Shown piece after piece: positions 31,851-41,118 of a stretch of 64,000 bases of DNA (its first letter is position 1; each line of letters begins with the position of its first letter). The position numbers and the translations under genes are program-made. The DNA is taken from the NCBI RefSeq assembly GCF_004519545.1, contig NZ_SDKM01000009.1, forward strand, positions 62,001 through 126,000, written 5' to 3'. Origin of the DNA: Nocardioides guangzhouensis. Lineage in GTDB: Bacteria; Actinomycetota; Actinomycetes; Propionibacteriales; Nocardioidaceae. Below the pieces are notes generated by a model, which worked only from the letters and a program-made list of their open reading frames with translations, was not told where the DNA came from and ran no database searches.

Positions 31851-33059
31851 TCAGGACGCGCCGCTGCCGAGCGGCGCGTAGACCGACGAGCTGATCAGCC
31901 GGGCGGCGCCGATCACGCCACCCTCGTCGCCGAGCTCGCTCAGCACGATCGGCAGGTTGCCGGTCGCCAGTGGCAGCGAGCGGCGGTAGGTCACGCCCCG
32001 GATCTCGGCGAGCAGCGCGTGCCCGAGCCCGGTCACCCGGCCACCGATGACGATGAGGCCCGGGTTGAAGAACGACACCAGGCTGGCCAGCACCTGGCCG
32101 ACCCGGTGGCCGCTGTCGCGGATCAGCTGCACGGCCTGGGCGTCGCCGCGCGAGACCGCGATCCCGATGTCGGCGGCGGTCAGCTCGCCCTTCTCGGCGA
32201 GCAGCTCGGCCAGCACCGGCGAGCGGCCGGCCCGCGCCGCCTCGGTCGCGTCCCGGGCCAGTGCGGCACCGCCCGAGAACGCCTCCAGGCATCCGGTGTT
32301 GCCGCAGGCACACGTCGGGCCGAAGTCCTGCACCCGGATGTGCCCGATGTCCCCGGCACAGCCGTCGACACCGCGGTAGAGCTCGCCGTCCACGACGATC
32401 CCGCAGCCGATGCCGGTGCCGATCTTGACGTAGAGGAAGTCCCGCGCGGCCCGGGCCACCCCCGCGTGCTGCTCGCCGATCGCGAGCACGTTGACGTCGT
32501 TGTCGAGGACCACCGGGCAGCCGAGCCCGCGGGAGACCGCGTCCCGCACCGGGTAGCCGTCCCAGCCGGGCATGATCGGCGGCGACACGGAGACGCCGCG
32601 GTGGAAGTCCACGGGCCCCGGTACGCCGACCCCAGCCCCCATCGGCCGCTCGACCCCGCACTCCTCGAGCGTCTCGCGCGCCAGCTCGAGCGCGGTGGCC
32701 AGCACCGCCTCCGGCCCCTGGCGGATGTCGCACTCGCGCGTGCGGGTGGCCAGGACCGCGAGCCGCCCGTCGGTCACACCCACGGACATGCCGGTGGCAC
32801 CGATCGAGATGCCCACGAAACGGATCCCCGGTGCCAGGTCGACCATCGTCGAACGGCGCCCGCCGCGGGACGCGGCCGGGCCGACCTCGTGGGCCAGGCC
32901 GAGCTCGCCGAGGCGGTTCACCTCGGCGGCGATCGTCGTGCGCGAGACGTTCATCCGGTCCGCGAGCTGCACCCGCGAGAGCGGGCCGTCGTCACGCAGG
33001 TGCGCCAGCAGCCGGGCCTGCATGGGGGTCTCGGCCCGGCCGGCCAGGGAGGTGGACAC
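31851..33059 (-). CDS. ROK family protein with HTH (second ROK regulator)
   Basis: 402 aa from a GTG. The N-terminal helix-turn-helix (RVQLADRMNVSRTTIAAEVN) is followed by the ROK fold: FVGISIGATGMSVGVTDG, the catalytic-type VVLDNDVNVLAIGE, VKIGTGIGCGIVVDGELYRG, and the zinc motif CACGNTGCLE. It retains the Asp/His kinase-like residues (GDIGHIRV), so either a sugar-responsive repressor or a regulator with kinase ancestry. It is 59 bp downstream of hflX in the same direction. Its target is not evident; the nearby sugar operon has its own ROK gene. Confidence 0.88.
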   Translation of the reverse strand: MSTSLAGRAETPMQARLLAHLRDDGPLSRVQLADRMNVSRTTIAAEVNRLGELGLAHEVGPAASRGGRRSTMVDLAPGIRFVGISIGATGMSVGVTDGRLAVLATRTRECDIRQGPEAVLATALELARETLEECGVERPMGAGVGVPGPVDFHRGVSVSPPIMPGWDGYPVRDAVSRGLGCPVVLDNDVNVLAIGEQHAGVARAARDFLYVKIGTGIGCGIVVDGELYRGVDGCAGDIGHIRVQDFGPTCACGNTGCLEAFSGGAALARDATEAARAGRSPVLAELLAEKGELTAADIGIAVSRGDAQAVQLIRDSGHRVGQVLASLVSFFNPGLIVIGGRVTGLGHALLAEIRGVTYRRSLPLATGNLPIVLSELGDEGGVIGAARLISSSVYAPLGSGAS

Positions 33060-33118
33060 GAGCAGATACTCCCACGGCGCTGGGTGGCCGGTGACGCAGT
33101 CGAGGAGCGCGCCTCGGC

Positions 33119-34618
33119 TCAGACGGCGTACGCCGCGAGCTCGCCGGCGAGGTCCTCGTGCGCGCGGCCGGCCACCAGGGTGCCCTCGGCGGTGTGCTCC
33201 ATCGAGTCGATCTCGCCGGTGCGGTGCAGCCGGTCGATGAGGTCGCCCCGCTCGTAGGGCAACAGCGCGCTGAACTCGACGCCCGGACGCGGAAGCTCGG
33301 ACTCGACGAGGCGCAGCGCCTCTTCGATGCCCTCACCGGTCTTCGCCGACACCACGACCGAGTGCGGCTCGCGCTGCCGGAGCCGGGCCAGCACCATCGG
33401 GTCGGCCGCGTCGGCCTTGTTGACCACGATCAGCTCGGGCACCTTGTCGGCGCCGATCTCGGCGAAGACCTCGCGGACCGCGGCGATCTGGCCCTCCGGA
33501 TCGGGGTGGGAGCCGTCGACGACGTGCAGGATCAGGTCGGAGTCGGCGACCTCCTCCAGCGTCGAGCGGAACGCCTCGACCAGCTGGTGCGGCAGGTGCC
33601 GGACGAACCCGACCGTGTCGCTCATCGTGTAGACCCGACCGTCCACCGTGGTGGTACGGCGGGTGGTGGGGTCGAGGGTCGCGAACAGGGCGTCCTCGAC
33701 CAGTACCCCGGCGTCGGTGAGCCGGTTGAGCAGGGAGGACTTGCCGGCGTTGGTGTACCCCGCGATCGCGACGCTCGGCACCTGGTGGCGGCGGCGCTCG
33801 GCGCGCTTGGTCTCGCGGGTGCCGGCCATCGCCTTGAGCTCGCGGCGGAGCTTGGCGATCTTGTCGTTGATCCGGCGCCGGTCGGTCTCGATCTTGGTCT
33901 CACCGGGACCGCGGCCGCCGATCCCGCCGCCGTCGGCGCCCACCCGGCCACCGGCCTGGCGGGAGAGGTTGCCACCCCAGCCGCGGAGCCGCTGCTTCAT
34001 GTACTGCAGCTGGGCGAGCTCGACCTGCGCCTGGCCCTCCTTGGACTTCGCGTGCTGGGCGAAGATGTCGAGGATCAGCGCGGTCCGGTCGACCGCCTTC
34101 ACCTTGAGCCGGTCCTCCAGGTTGCGCAGCTGGCTGGGCGCCAGCTCGCCGTCGAGGATCACGGTGTCAGCGCCGCTGGCGTCCACGATCTCCTTGATGC
34201 CGTCGACCTTGCCGCGACCGACGTACGTCGCGGGGTCGGGCTTCTGCCGCCGCTGGTAGATCGCCTCGAGCACCTCGGAGCCGGCGGTCTCCGCGAGCAG
34301 GGCGAGCTCGGCCATGGAGTTCTCGGCCTCCTCGACGCTGCCGTCGGTCCAGACGCCGACGAGCACGACGCGCTCGAGCCGCAGCTGGCGGTACTCGACC
34401 TCGGTGATGTCCTCGAGCTCGGTGCGGAGCCCGGCAACCCGGCGGAGGGCGTACCGCTCGGCGAGGTCCTGCTCGCCGGTGGTCTCCTCGGGGTCGACGT
34501 CGTCGTAGCGACGGTGGGACGCGCGGTCGTCGGCGTCCGCGTAGCCGCTCGACTCCTCGTCCCACTCGTCGGTGGCGGCGAGCTCGTCGTCGAGGCTGAA
34601 GTCAGGTGCGTTCGTCAT
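33119..34618 (-). CDS. hflX: Ribosome-associated GTPase HflX
   Basis: 499 aa. HflX binds the 50S subunit and splits stalled ribosomes under stress. The N-terminal HflX domain (VVLVGVWTDG, ELLALLAETAG-type helix, DPATYVGRGKVDGIKE) and glycine-rich linker (GGRVGADGGGIGGRGPGETK) precede the G domain: G1 AGYTNAGKSSLLN, G3 DTVGFVRHLP, G4 NKAD, G5 SAKTGEG. An acidic N-terminal extension of about 50 residues is typical of actinobacterial forms. Its position upstream of dapF/miaA agrees with conserved gene order. Confidence 0.97.
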   Translation of the reverse strand: MTNAPDFSLDDELAATDEWDEESSGYADADDRASHRRYDDVDPEETTGEQDLAERYALRRVAGLRTELEDITEVEYRQLRLERVVLVGVWTDGSVEEAENSMAELALLAETAGSEVLEAIYQRRQKPDPATYVGRGKVDGIKEIVDASGADTVILDGELAPSQLRNLEDRLKVKAVDRTALILDIFAQHAKSKEGQAQVELAQLQYMKQRLRGWGGNLSRQAGGRVGADGGGIGGRGPGETKIETDRRRINDKIAKLRRELKAMAGTRETKRAERRRHQVPSVAIAGYTNAGKSSLLNRLTDAGVLVEDALFATLDPTTRRTTTVDGRVYTMSDTVGFVRHLPHQLVEAFRSTLEEVADSDLILHVVDGSHPDPEGQIAAVREVFAEIGADKVPELIVVNKADAADPMVLARLRQREPHSVVVSAKTGEGIEEALRLVESELPRPGVEFSALLPYERGDLIDRLHRTGEIDSMEHTAEGTLVAGRAHEDLAGELAAYAV

Positions 34619-34726
34619 ATGCCTTCAAGGTTAGGTGTGGCGGCCCGCCCGTGCGACCCGTTAACGAGGTCCGCCCGGCGGGGCCGCGGGTGCGCGGGAG
34701 TCGCGCTGCCACCATGATGAACGCCG

Positions 34727-35380
34727 ATGACCCCGTCCGATGTTCCCAGCACCGTCTCCCTCGGTCCGGCCGGCGCCGAGCTCGCCGGCCTGGTCCCAGC
34801 CGTCGGGGAGCGACGCTTCCTGCTGGGGGTCACCGGTGCCCCCGGCGCGGGGAAGTCGACGCTCGCGACCCACCTGGCGGTCGCGTGCGGCGCGACGGTG
34901 GTGCCGATGGACGGCTTCCACCTCGCGGACGTGGAGCTGGTCCGCCGTGGGATCCGGGACCGCAAGGGGGCGCCGGAGACCTTCGACGGCTGGGGGTACG
35001 CCGCGCTGCTGGCGCGCGTGCGCGACCGGCCGCCGTACGTCGTGCTGGCGCCGGGCTTCGAGCGCGGTCTGGAGCAGCCGATCGCCGGGGCGGTGCCGGT
35101 GCTGCCGACCGCGGGGCTGGTGGTGACCGAGGGCAACTACCTGCTGCTCGACGACCCGGAGTGGCGGGCGGTCCGGTCCACGCTCGACGCGGTCTGGCAC
35201 GTGCGCACCGACGACGCCGTACGGCGCGAGCGGCTGGTGGCGCGGCACGTGCGGTTCGGCAAGTCCCCGGACGCGGCGAGGGCCTGGGTGGACCGGGTCG
35301 ACGAGCCGAACGCCCGCCTGGTCGAGGCGGCCGCGCACCGGGCCGACCTGGTGCTCGACCTGACCGACTGGGTGCCGTAG
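34727..35380 (+). CDS. Nucleoside/nucleotide kinase-like (uridine/pantothenate kinase-type) P-loop protein
   Basis: 217 aa. Walker A is GVTGAPGAGKSTLATHL (about 34-50), followed by VVPMDGFHLADVELVRRGI, the substrate-binding region of the YggC/phosphoribulokinase-uridine kinase group, then VTEGNYLLLDDPEW and a lid region (RRERLVARHVRFGKS). Family members phosphorylate nucleosides, pantothenate or sugars such as fructose; the substrate here is unknown. It is divergent from hflX, with about 100 bp between them holding the promoters. Confidence 0.85.
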   Translation: MTPSDVPSTVSLGPAGAELAGLVPAVGERRFLLGVTGAPGAGKSTLATHLAVACGATVVPMDGFHLADVELVRRGIRDRKGAPETFDGWGYAALLARVRDRPPYVVLAPGFERGLEQPIAGAVPVLPTAGLVVTEGNYLLLDDPEWRAVRSTLDAVWHVRTDDAVRRERLVARHVRFGKSPDAARAWVDRVDEPNARLVEAAAHRADLVLDLTDWVP

Positions 35381-35453
35381 CACCTCAGCCGCGCGGCCGG
35401 CCGGACCACGCCAAGCGGGCTATGGCGCCACACCGGCCCACCTCGTCACACTG

Positions 35454-35476
35454 GCCACACGGGCGCCCGGTGTGGC
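35454..35476. terminator. Short hairpin between the kinase and patatin genes
   Basis: GCCACAC (35454-35460) pairs with GTGTGGC (35470-35476) around a self-complementary GGGCGCCC core. It lies 75-95 bp after the kinase stop and 30 bp before the patatin start. Confidence 0.45.
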
Positions 35477-35505
35477 GCGAACGCCGAGGGACGGGTGAGT
35501 CGGCG

Positions 35506-38500
35506 ATGCGGAACCTCGTGCTGTGGCTGCGCACCCCGCGCGGGCGGGCGATCGGCCTCGTCGCGGCCGTGGTCCTGAGCGTGCTGACCGTGGTCACCGG
35601 GCTGCTGGCGACCCCGCAGACCGCCGGCACCGAGGACCCGGGCGTCGTCGGCGTCGAGCTCGCCGGGACTGCGGCGACCGGCGGGTGGATGGTTGCCGCG
35701 TACGGCGCCGACGAGATCACCGGCAGCCTGGGCTGGGACCTCCTCTTCATCTTGTGCTGGAGCGCGCTGCTGGCGCTGCTCGCCTTGTGGTCCGGCCAGG
35801 GGTACCGGACCGTCTCGACCCGCCGGCTGGCCTTCCCGCTGGCGCTGTCGGCGCTCGGCGCCGGCCTCATGGACCTCGTCGAGGACCTGTGCCTGTGGCT
35901 CGCCGTCGAGCGCGGGAACGACGGCGCCTGGCCGCTCGCAGCCGCCGCGGCCTGGGGCAAGTTCCTGGTCGTCGGCCTGGTCGGCCTCTACGTCGTCGGC
36001 GGCCTGCTCTCGCTGCTGCTGCGGCCCGACGTGCGTCGGGTCCTGCGGCAGGCCGACGAGGAGGCCGGGATGCCGCCGTCACGGACGATGCGCGAGGGGC
36101 GGACCGGGCTCGCGTTCTCGGGCGGCGGTGTCCGGGCGGCCTCGATCACCCTCGGCGCCCTGCAGGCGCTCGAACGCGACGGCGCGATGGGGTGGGAGGC
36201 CGCCGACGACGTCACCTCGGTCTCCGGCGGCTCCTACATGGCCGGCGCGTGGAGCCTGGCCCGCAGCGAGCCCGCGCCGGAGACGCCGTCGTCCGTGCCG
36301 AAGCCGTGGGCAGCCGGCGGCATCCAGCCGGGGCCCGAGGAGCGCCACCTGCGCGCCAACCTCGGCTACCTGCTCTCCAACAGCCCCCGCGGGTCGGGCG
36401 ACGACAGCCTCGCGCCCTCCGGCGAGGACTCCTCCACCGCCCGCGCCCAGCGGCTGCCCGCGGTCGTCGCCACGGTGGTCACCGGGATGCTGGTCAACGC
36501 CCTGGTCTTCCTGGGGATGCTGTGGGTGCTCGCCCAGCTGCTCGGCTGGTTCTACCGCTGGTACTTCGGACTGTCCTGCGCGACCTGGCGCGCCGGCGGC
36601 ACCCTCACCTTCGACGCCGACCACGCCTGCATGGCCGAGCCGGACCGGTTGACGACCCCGATCGTGATCTGGCTCGGGGTGGGGCTGGGCGTCGTGCTGG
36701 CGTGGGTCCTGGCCGCCAAGGCGAGCGAGGTCATCGGCCGGGCGGACCCGCCGGCCTGGCTGCTCGCCCTGAAGTACCTCGGGTACGGCGGCCTCGCTCT
36801 CGCGGCCGCGCTCGCCCTGGTGCTCGGCGCCCTGCCCTGGATGATCGGCGCCCTGTGGCAACCGATCTCGACCAACCAGGTGCTCACCGACCTGGTCGCC
36901 GTCGCCGGCGCCGTCGGGTCGGCCGGTGCGGTGCTCCGGCTGCTGCGCAAGCCGTTGGCGAAGGTGGCACCGTGGCTCGGCGGGGTGCTGTTCGCCCTGG
37001 TCCTCCTGTTCCTGCTGTGCCGCTGGGCCCTGGGCGCGATGGCCGCCGACCCCGACGCCCGGACCCTCGTGCCGCTGGCGCTGGCACTAGTGGCGCTGCT
37101 GATCGTCCACTTCGGCGGGGCACCGGAGTTCTGGTCGCTGGGCGCGTTCTACCGCGGGAAGCTCCGCTCGGCGTTCGCGACGTACCGCCTCACCGGGCCG
37201 ACCGGCGTCCGGGCCCGGGCCTACGTCAACAACGACCGCCCGCTCGAGGGCGAGCGCATCGAGCCGTCCCTGTCCCAGATCCCGGCCCGGGACCCGGCCA
37301 CCGGGTCGGGCACACCGCTCACGATCTGTGCATCCGCGACCATCGTCGGGCGGCAGGTCCGCACCCACTACGGCATCCCCGCGCTGAGCGTCACGTTCAG
37401 CCCCAGCCACGTCCGGCTCTTCGCGCCGCTGGAGGAGAACGGGCTGTGGCAGCAGTACTCCTGCACCACCGCCGACATGGACAGGCTCCGGCCCAGCCTG
37501 CGTCCGCGGTTGACGACGATGATGGCGGTCGGTGTCTCGGGCGCCGCGGTGTCGCCTGCGATGGGCCGGTTCCGGATCGGGCCGATCAGCATGCTGCTGG
37601 CCTTCTTCAACGTCCGGCTCGGTGCGTGGATACCCAACCCGCGGTACGCCGCGGAGCTGGCCGCGGCGGGACGGCCGCTTCCCCGCCCGGGGCTGGGCTA
37701 CCTGCTCAAGGAGTTCTTCGGCTTCCTCGACCCCAGCGACCTCTACCTCTACGTCACCGACGGTGGGCACTGGGAGAACACCGCACTGGTCGAGCTGCTG
37801 CGCACCGCCTACCACCGGGAGATCGTGTGCGTGGACGCCGACTCCGGACCGGGCAACCTGGCCAGGTCGATCTCGAAGGCGATCGACCTGGCCCAGCTCG
37901 AGTGCGCGGCCACGGTGGCGATCAACCTGGACGTGCTCCGCGCGGACCGCGACCCCTCACCCGGTCGCGACTACTCGCCGCGCTCGGTCAACCTCGGCCT
38001 GGTTCGCCGTGTCGACGGCAACGGGGAGCGGGTCAGCGTGCTGTGGTACAGCAAGCCGGCGCTCACCCAGGACATGCCGCCGCAGCTGCTCGCCTATCGC
38101 GAGGTCGACCCGACGTTCCCGCGGGTGAGCACGGTCAACCAGTTCTTCCACGTCGCCCAGTTCGCGGCCTACCGTGACCTCGGCCGGTTCAACGCCCAGA
38201 AGGTGCTGGCGGCACGGGCGACGCTGGCCGCGGAGGTCGCGCGGCACGAGACCTACGTCGGGTTCCGGGCCGCCGTCGAGGACGGGCCGGAGGGGCCCCT
38301 GGCCGACCTCGCGGAGCTGGTCTCCACGTTCACCGGCCAGGAGACCCGCCAGGAGCCGGCCGAGCCTTGGGTGGTGCCGGAGCTGGTCGCGCTGATCGAG
38401 CACCTGTGCCTGGACCGGGTGCCGGTCGAGCGCGCGGCGTACGGCGAGGAGCTCTATGCGACCGTCCGCGAGACGCTCCTCCCGCAACCGGGTCGGCACG

Positions 38501-38544
38501 TGGCCCCCCGGTCTGGGGCGGCACCTACTTCGGGGGCATCCTGA
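35506..38544 (+). CDS. Multi-pass membrane patatin-like phospholipase
   Basis: 1012 aa from the ATG at 35506; frame further upstream is a shadow of the kinase region. Three N-terminal membrane helices (about 12-30, 82-105, 150-175) precede the patatin oxyanion loop (TGLAFSGGGVRAAS, about 203-216) and the nucleophile elbow VSGGSYMAGAW (about 240). Then come about 300 residues with five further hydrophobic helices, and last the second half of the catalytic site with YVTDGGHWENTALVELL (Asp of the Ser-Asp dyad). The active site is thus split by a membrane insertion. It probably acts on membrane lipids. Its 3' end overlaps the SDR gene tail to tail by 20 bp. Confidence 0.85.
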   Translation: MRNLVLWLRTPRGRAIGLVAAVVLSVLTVVTGLLATPQTAGTEDPGVVGVELAGTAATGGWMVAAYGADEITGSLGWDLLFILCWSALLALLALWSGQGYRTVSTRRLAFPLALSALGAGLMDLVEDLCLWLAVERGNDGAWPLAAAAAWGKFLVVGLVGLYVVGGLLSLLLRPDVRRVLRQADEEAGMPPSRTMREGRTGLAFSGGGVRAASITLGALQALERDGAMGWEAADDVTSVSGGSYMAGAWSLARSEPAPETPSSVPKPWAAGGIQPGPEERHLRANLGYLLSNSPRGSGDDSLAPSGEDSSTARAQRLPAVVATVVTGMLVNALVFLGMLWVLAQLLGWFYRWYFGLSCATWRAGGTLTFDADHACMAEPDRLTTPIVIWLGVGLGVVLAWVLAAKASEVIGRADPPAWLLALKYLGYGGLALAAALALVLGALPWMIGALWQPISTNQVLTDLVAVAGAVGSAGAVLRLLRKPLAKVAPWLGGVLFALVLLFLLCRWALGAMAADPDARTLVPLALALVALLIVHFGGAPEFWSLGAFYRGKLRSAFATYRLTGPTGVRARAYVNNDRPLEGERIEPSLSQIPARDPATGSGTPLTICASATIVGRQVRTHYGIPALSVTFSPSHVRLFAPLEENGLWQQYSCTTADMDRLRPSLRPRLTTMMAVGVSGAAVSPAMGRFRIGPISMLLAFFNVRLGAWIPNPRYAAELAAAGRPLPRPGLGYLLKEFFGFLDPSDLYLYVTDGGHWENTALVELLRTAYHREIVCVDADSGPGNLARSISKAIDLAQLECAATVAINLDVLRADRDPSPGRDYSPRSVNLGLVRRVDGNGERVSVLWYSKPALTQDMPPQLLAYREVDPTFPRVSTVNQFFHVAQFAAYRDLGRFNAQKVLAARATLAAEVARHETYVGFRAAVEDGPEGPLADLAELVSTFTGQETRQEPAEPWVVPELVALIEHLCLDRVPVERAAYGEELYATVRETLLPQPGRHVAPRSGAAPTSGAS

Positions 38545-39301
38545 TCCCGCCGTCGACCCGGACAACCTCGCCGTTCATGTAGGAGTTGCGCAGGCACTCC
38601 AGCACCATCGACGCGAGCTCCGCCGGCACGCCGAGCCGCTTCGGGAACAGCACGCTCTCCCCGAGCTTCGCCTTGAACGCCTCGGCGTCCTCGCCCTCGC
38701 CGTAGATCGGGGTGTCGATCAGGCCCGGGGCGACGGTGTTGACGCGGATGCCGACCGCGGCGAGGTCGCGCGCGACCGGGAGGGTCAGGCCGACGATGCC
38801 GCCCTTGGAGGAGGAGTACGCCGCCTGGCCGATCTGGCCGTCGAACGCCGCGACGCTGGCGATGTTGACCACCGCACCGCGCTCGCCGTTCGCGTCGGGG
38901 TCGTTGTGCGACATCGCGGTCGCAGCGAGCCGGATCGCGTCGAAGGTGCCGACCAGGTTGACCGCGATCACCTTCTTGTACGCGTCGAGGTCGTGCGCGG
39001 AGCCGAACTCGCCGTCGCGGCCGATGGTGCGCTGCGCGGTCGCGATCCCGGCGGAGTTCACCAGCACCCGGAAGTCGCCGAGCTCGCGGGCCTGCTCGAC
39101 CGCGGCCTGGATCTGCGCGGTGTCGGTGACGTCGACCTTGACGAAGGTGCCGCCGACCTCGTCGGCGAGCGCCTGGCCGGCCTGGTCGTTGAGGTCCGCG
39201 ACGACGACCTTCGCGCCCGCGGCCGCGAGCTGGCGCACGACCGCGCCGCCGATGCCCGACGCGCCGCCGGTGACGAGAGCACTGACTCCTGTGATGTCCA
39301 T
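38525..39301 (-). CDS. SDR family dehydrogenase (3-hydroxyacyl-CoA dehydrogenase type II-like)
   Basis: 258 aa from the ATG at 39301; the longer upstream frame runs into a repeat array. The cofactor motif is VTGGASGIGGAVVRQLA, the NNAG-equivalent is LVNSAGIATAQR, the catalytic Ser is in VNIASVAAFDGQ and the YxxxK in YSSSKGG. The spacing and GVSALVTGG start resemble the HSD10/type II 3-hydroxyacyl-CoA dehydrogenase subgroup, suggesting a role in fatty-acid or branched-chain acyl-CoA oxidation. It is transcribed alone. Confidence 0.9.
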   Translation of the reverse strand: MDITGVSALVTGGASGIGGAVVRQLAAAGAKVVVADLNDQAGQALADEVGGTFVKVDVTDTAQIQAAVEQARELGDFRVLVNSAGIATAQRTIGRDGEFGSAHDLDAYKKVIAVNLVGTFDAIRLAATAMSHNDPDANGERGAVVNIASVAAFDGQIGQAAYSSSKGGIVGLTLPVARDLAAVGIRVNTVAPGLIDTPIYGEGEDAEAFKAKLGESVLFPKRLGVPAELASMVLECLRNSYMNGEVVRVDGGIRMPPK

Positions 39302-39453
39302 GCCACGGAGCATAGGGACGAGGCCCGGACGCCGTGCGTCCGGCCCTCGTCTCCCGTGGTCTCCCCCGTGGCGGGTCTGGCGGTGCATGGTGCAAGCTGG
39401 CGCCCAGCGTTCCCGACCCAACTGGTCCAAGCCTCTGCCCCGTACGGTGACCC

Positions 39454-39607
39454 GGCACATCTTGTGCCGGGTCACCGCGACCCGTCCACGCCGAGTCGGC
39501 ACATCTTGTGCCGGGTCACCGCGACCCGTCCATGCCGAGTCGGCACATCTTGTGCCGGGTCACCACCCCCGGAACCACGCCGAGTCGGCACATCTTGTGC
39601 CGGGTCA
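39454..39607. repeat. Four-copy 44-bp tandem array with hairpin units, after dapF
   Basis: GGCACATCTTGTGCC, itself a GGCACA/TGTGCC hairpin, starts at 39454, 39498, 39542 and 39587 (period 44, 44, 45 bp). The 23-24-bp stretches between are nearly identical in the first two intervals and diverge in the third, all ending in GCCGAGTC. The array begins 12 bp past the dapF stop and ends about 150 bp before the SDR start. It fills most of the 318-bp gap, in which I see no gene. Confidence 0.9.
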
Positions 39608-39619
39608 GCGGAAGGAGGG

Positions 39620-40453
39620 TCAGAGGGTGGTGGTGCCCCGGGCCACGATCACGGCCGGTCCGGCGAGCAGCGCCCGGTCGGTGGCGGTCCAGGTGACCGC
39701 GAGCGTGCCGCCCGGTACGTCGACCCGGTAGGTCACGTCGTCGGCCGGCGGCTGCGCGACCCCGTCGGCGACCGCTGCGGCGACCATCACCGCGCAGGCG
39801 CCGGTGCCGCAGGAGCGGGTCTCGCCGGAGCCGCGCTCGTGCACGCGGAACGCGACGTGGCGCTCCCCGCGCCGGGCAACGAACTCGATGTTGACGCCGT
39901 GCGGGTAGGTCGCGGCGTCGTACGACGGCTCGTCGAAGAGGCGGCCGGCGTCGTCGAGCGAGTCCACGAACGCGACCGCGTGCGGGTTCCCCATGTCCAC
40001 GTGCGCCGCAGGCCAGGTGCGGGCGTCGACCGCGATCTTGCTCTCGCCGAGCACCCTCGGGCGGCCCATGTCGGCGGTGATCGTGCCGTCGTCGTCGAAC
40101 CGCAGCACCTTGACCCCGTCGCGGGTGCCGACCGGCAGCGGCACGGAGAGGTCGACGAGGCCCTCGTCGGCGAGGTGCCGTGCGAACACCCGGATCCCGT
40201 TGCCGCACATCTCGGACAGCGAGCCGTCGCTGTTGCGGTAGTCCATGAACCACTCGGCGTCCTGGTCGATCCCGAGCGCGGCGGTGCGCACGACCCGGAG
40301 CACGCCGTCACCGCCGATGCCGGCCCGGCGGTCGCACAGCGCGACCACACGCTCCGGCGACAGCGCGCCGTGCACGGTGCCGTCGTGGTCGGGCAGCAGC
40401 ACGAAATCGTTCTCGGTGCCGTGGCCCTTGAGGAACGGGTACGGCTCAGCCAT
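39620..40453 (-). CDS. dapF: Diaminopimelate epimerase
   Basis: 277 aa. DapF converts LL- to meso-diaminopimelate for lysine and peptidoglycan synthesis. Both active-site cysteines are visible: EMCGNGIRVFARHL (first half) and ETRSCGTGACAVMVA (second half). The N-terminal FLKGHGTENDFVLLPD is typical of the family. It follows the flavin-oxidase-like gene with a 2-bp gap or less, so the two are co-transcribed. The gene ends at a 44-bp tandem repeat array. Confidence 0.97.
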   Translation of the reverse strand: MAEPYPFLKGHGTENDFVLLPDHDGTVHGALSPERVVALCDRRAGIGGDGVLRVVRTAALGIDQDAEWFMDYRNSDGSLSEMCGNGIRVFARHLADEGLVDLSVPLPVGTRDGVKVLRFDDDGTITADMGRPRVLGESKIAVDARTWPAAHVDMGNPHAVAFVDSLDDAGRLFDEPSYDAATYPHGVNIEFVARRGERHVAFRVHERGSGETRSCGTGACAVMVAAAVADGVAQPPADDVTYRVDVPGGTLAVTWTATDRALLAGPAVIVARGTTTL

Positions 40454-41096
40454 AGAGGCCCTTGGCGTAGTTCTCGGGCCTGTAGTAGTCGTCGAGCTGC
40501 TCGACGGTCATGCCCGGGCGCTCGACCTCCTTGGCGATCAGCGCGCGCCGCGGCACCCGTCCCTCCGGGTCCCAGGTCTCGGGCTTCCAGAGGCCGGAGC
40601 GCAGGAACGCCTTCGCGCAGTGGAAGAAGATGTCCTCGATCTCGACCACGACCGCCAGCAGCGGCCGGTGTCCCTTGACCACCATCTCGTCGAAGAACGG
40701 CGCGTCGCTGACCAGCCGGGCCCGGCCGTTGATGCGGAGGGTGTCGCCGCGGCCGGGGATCAGGAAGTCCAGCCCGACGTGCGGGTTCTCGAGGATGTTG
40801 CGGTAGCCGTCGGCGCGCCGGTTGCCGGGCCGCTCGGCGATCGCGATGGTGCGGTCGTCGATGACGTGGACCAGCTGGCCGGCCGGGTCGCCCTTGGGCG
40901 AGGCGTCGCACGACCCGTCGGCGCCCGCGGTCGCCATCACGCAGAACGGTGTGGCGGCGAGCCACTCGCGGTCGACGTCGAGCAGCGCGGGCCGGCCCTT
41001 CTCACGCACCATCTGCGAGGGCTCGCCGAACAGGTCGACCAGCTCGTCGACGCAGGCGATCTGGGTCCAGGCGGGTGCGGGCTCGGTCGTGGTCAC
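40446..41096 (-). CDS. Pyridoxamine 5'-phosphate oxidase-like (MSMEG_1061-type) flavin protein
   Basis: 216 aa. The GTG at 41096 is preceded 6 nt upstream by TACGCT, so the transcript is likely leaderless. The split-barrel FMN-binding fold is recognisable: FCVMATAGADGSCDASPKGD, IAIAERPGNRRADGYRNILE, VGLDFLIPGRGDTLRINGRA and IFFHCAKAFLRSGLWKPETW. This matches the pyridoxamine-phosphate-oxidase-like MSMEG_1061 group, which may reduce flavin, F420 or other substrates; function is not established. It overlaps the end of the upstream region of dapF closely. Confidence 0.85.
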   Translation of the reverse strand: MTTTEPAPAWTQIACVDELVDLFGEPSQMVREKGRPALLDVDREWLAATPFCVMATAGADGSCDASPKGDPAGQLVHVIDDRTIAIAERPGNRRADGYRNILENPHVGLDFLIPGRGDTLRINGRARLVSDAPFFDEMVVKGHRPLLAVVVEIEDIFFHCAKAFLRSGLWKPETWDPEGRVPRRALIAKEVERPGMTVEQLDDYYRPENYAKGLYG

Positions 41097-41118
41097 CGCA
41101 CCAGCGTACGGCGCGGGG

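Noticed and set aside
38525..38544. Functional antisense control from the 20-bp tail-to-tail overlap of the patatin and SDR genes
   Set aside because: Short convergent overlaps are common in compact genomes, and nothing in the sequence suggests more.
39454..39607. CRISPR array
   Set aside because: Regular repeats with 23-24-bp gaps, but the gaps are nearly identical to each other, the repeat is only about 20 bp, and no cas genes are near.
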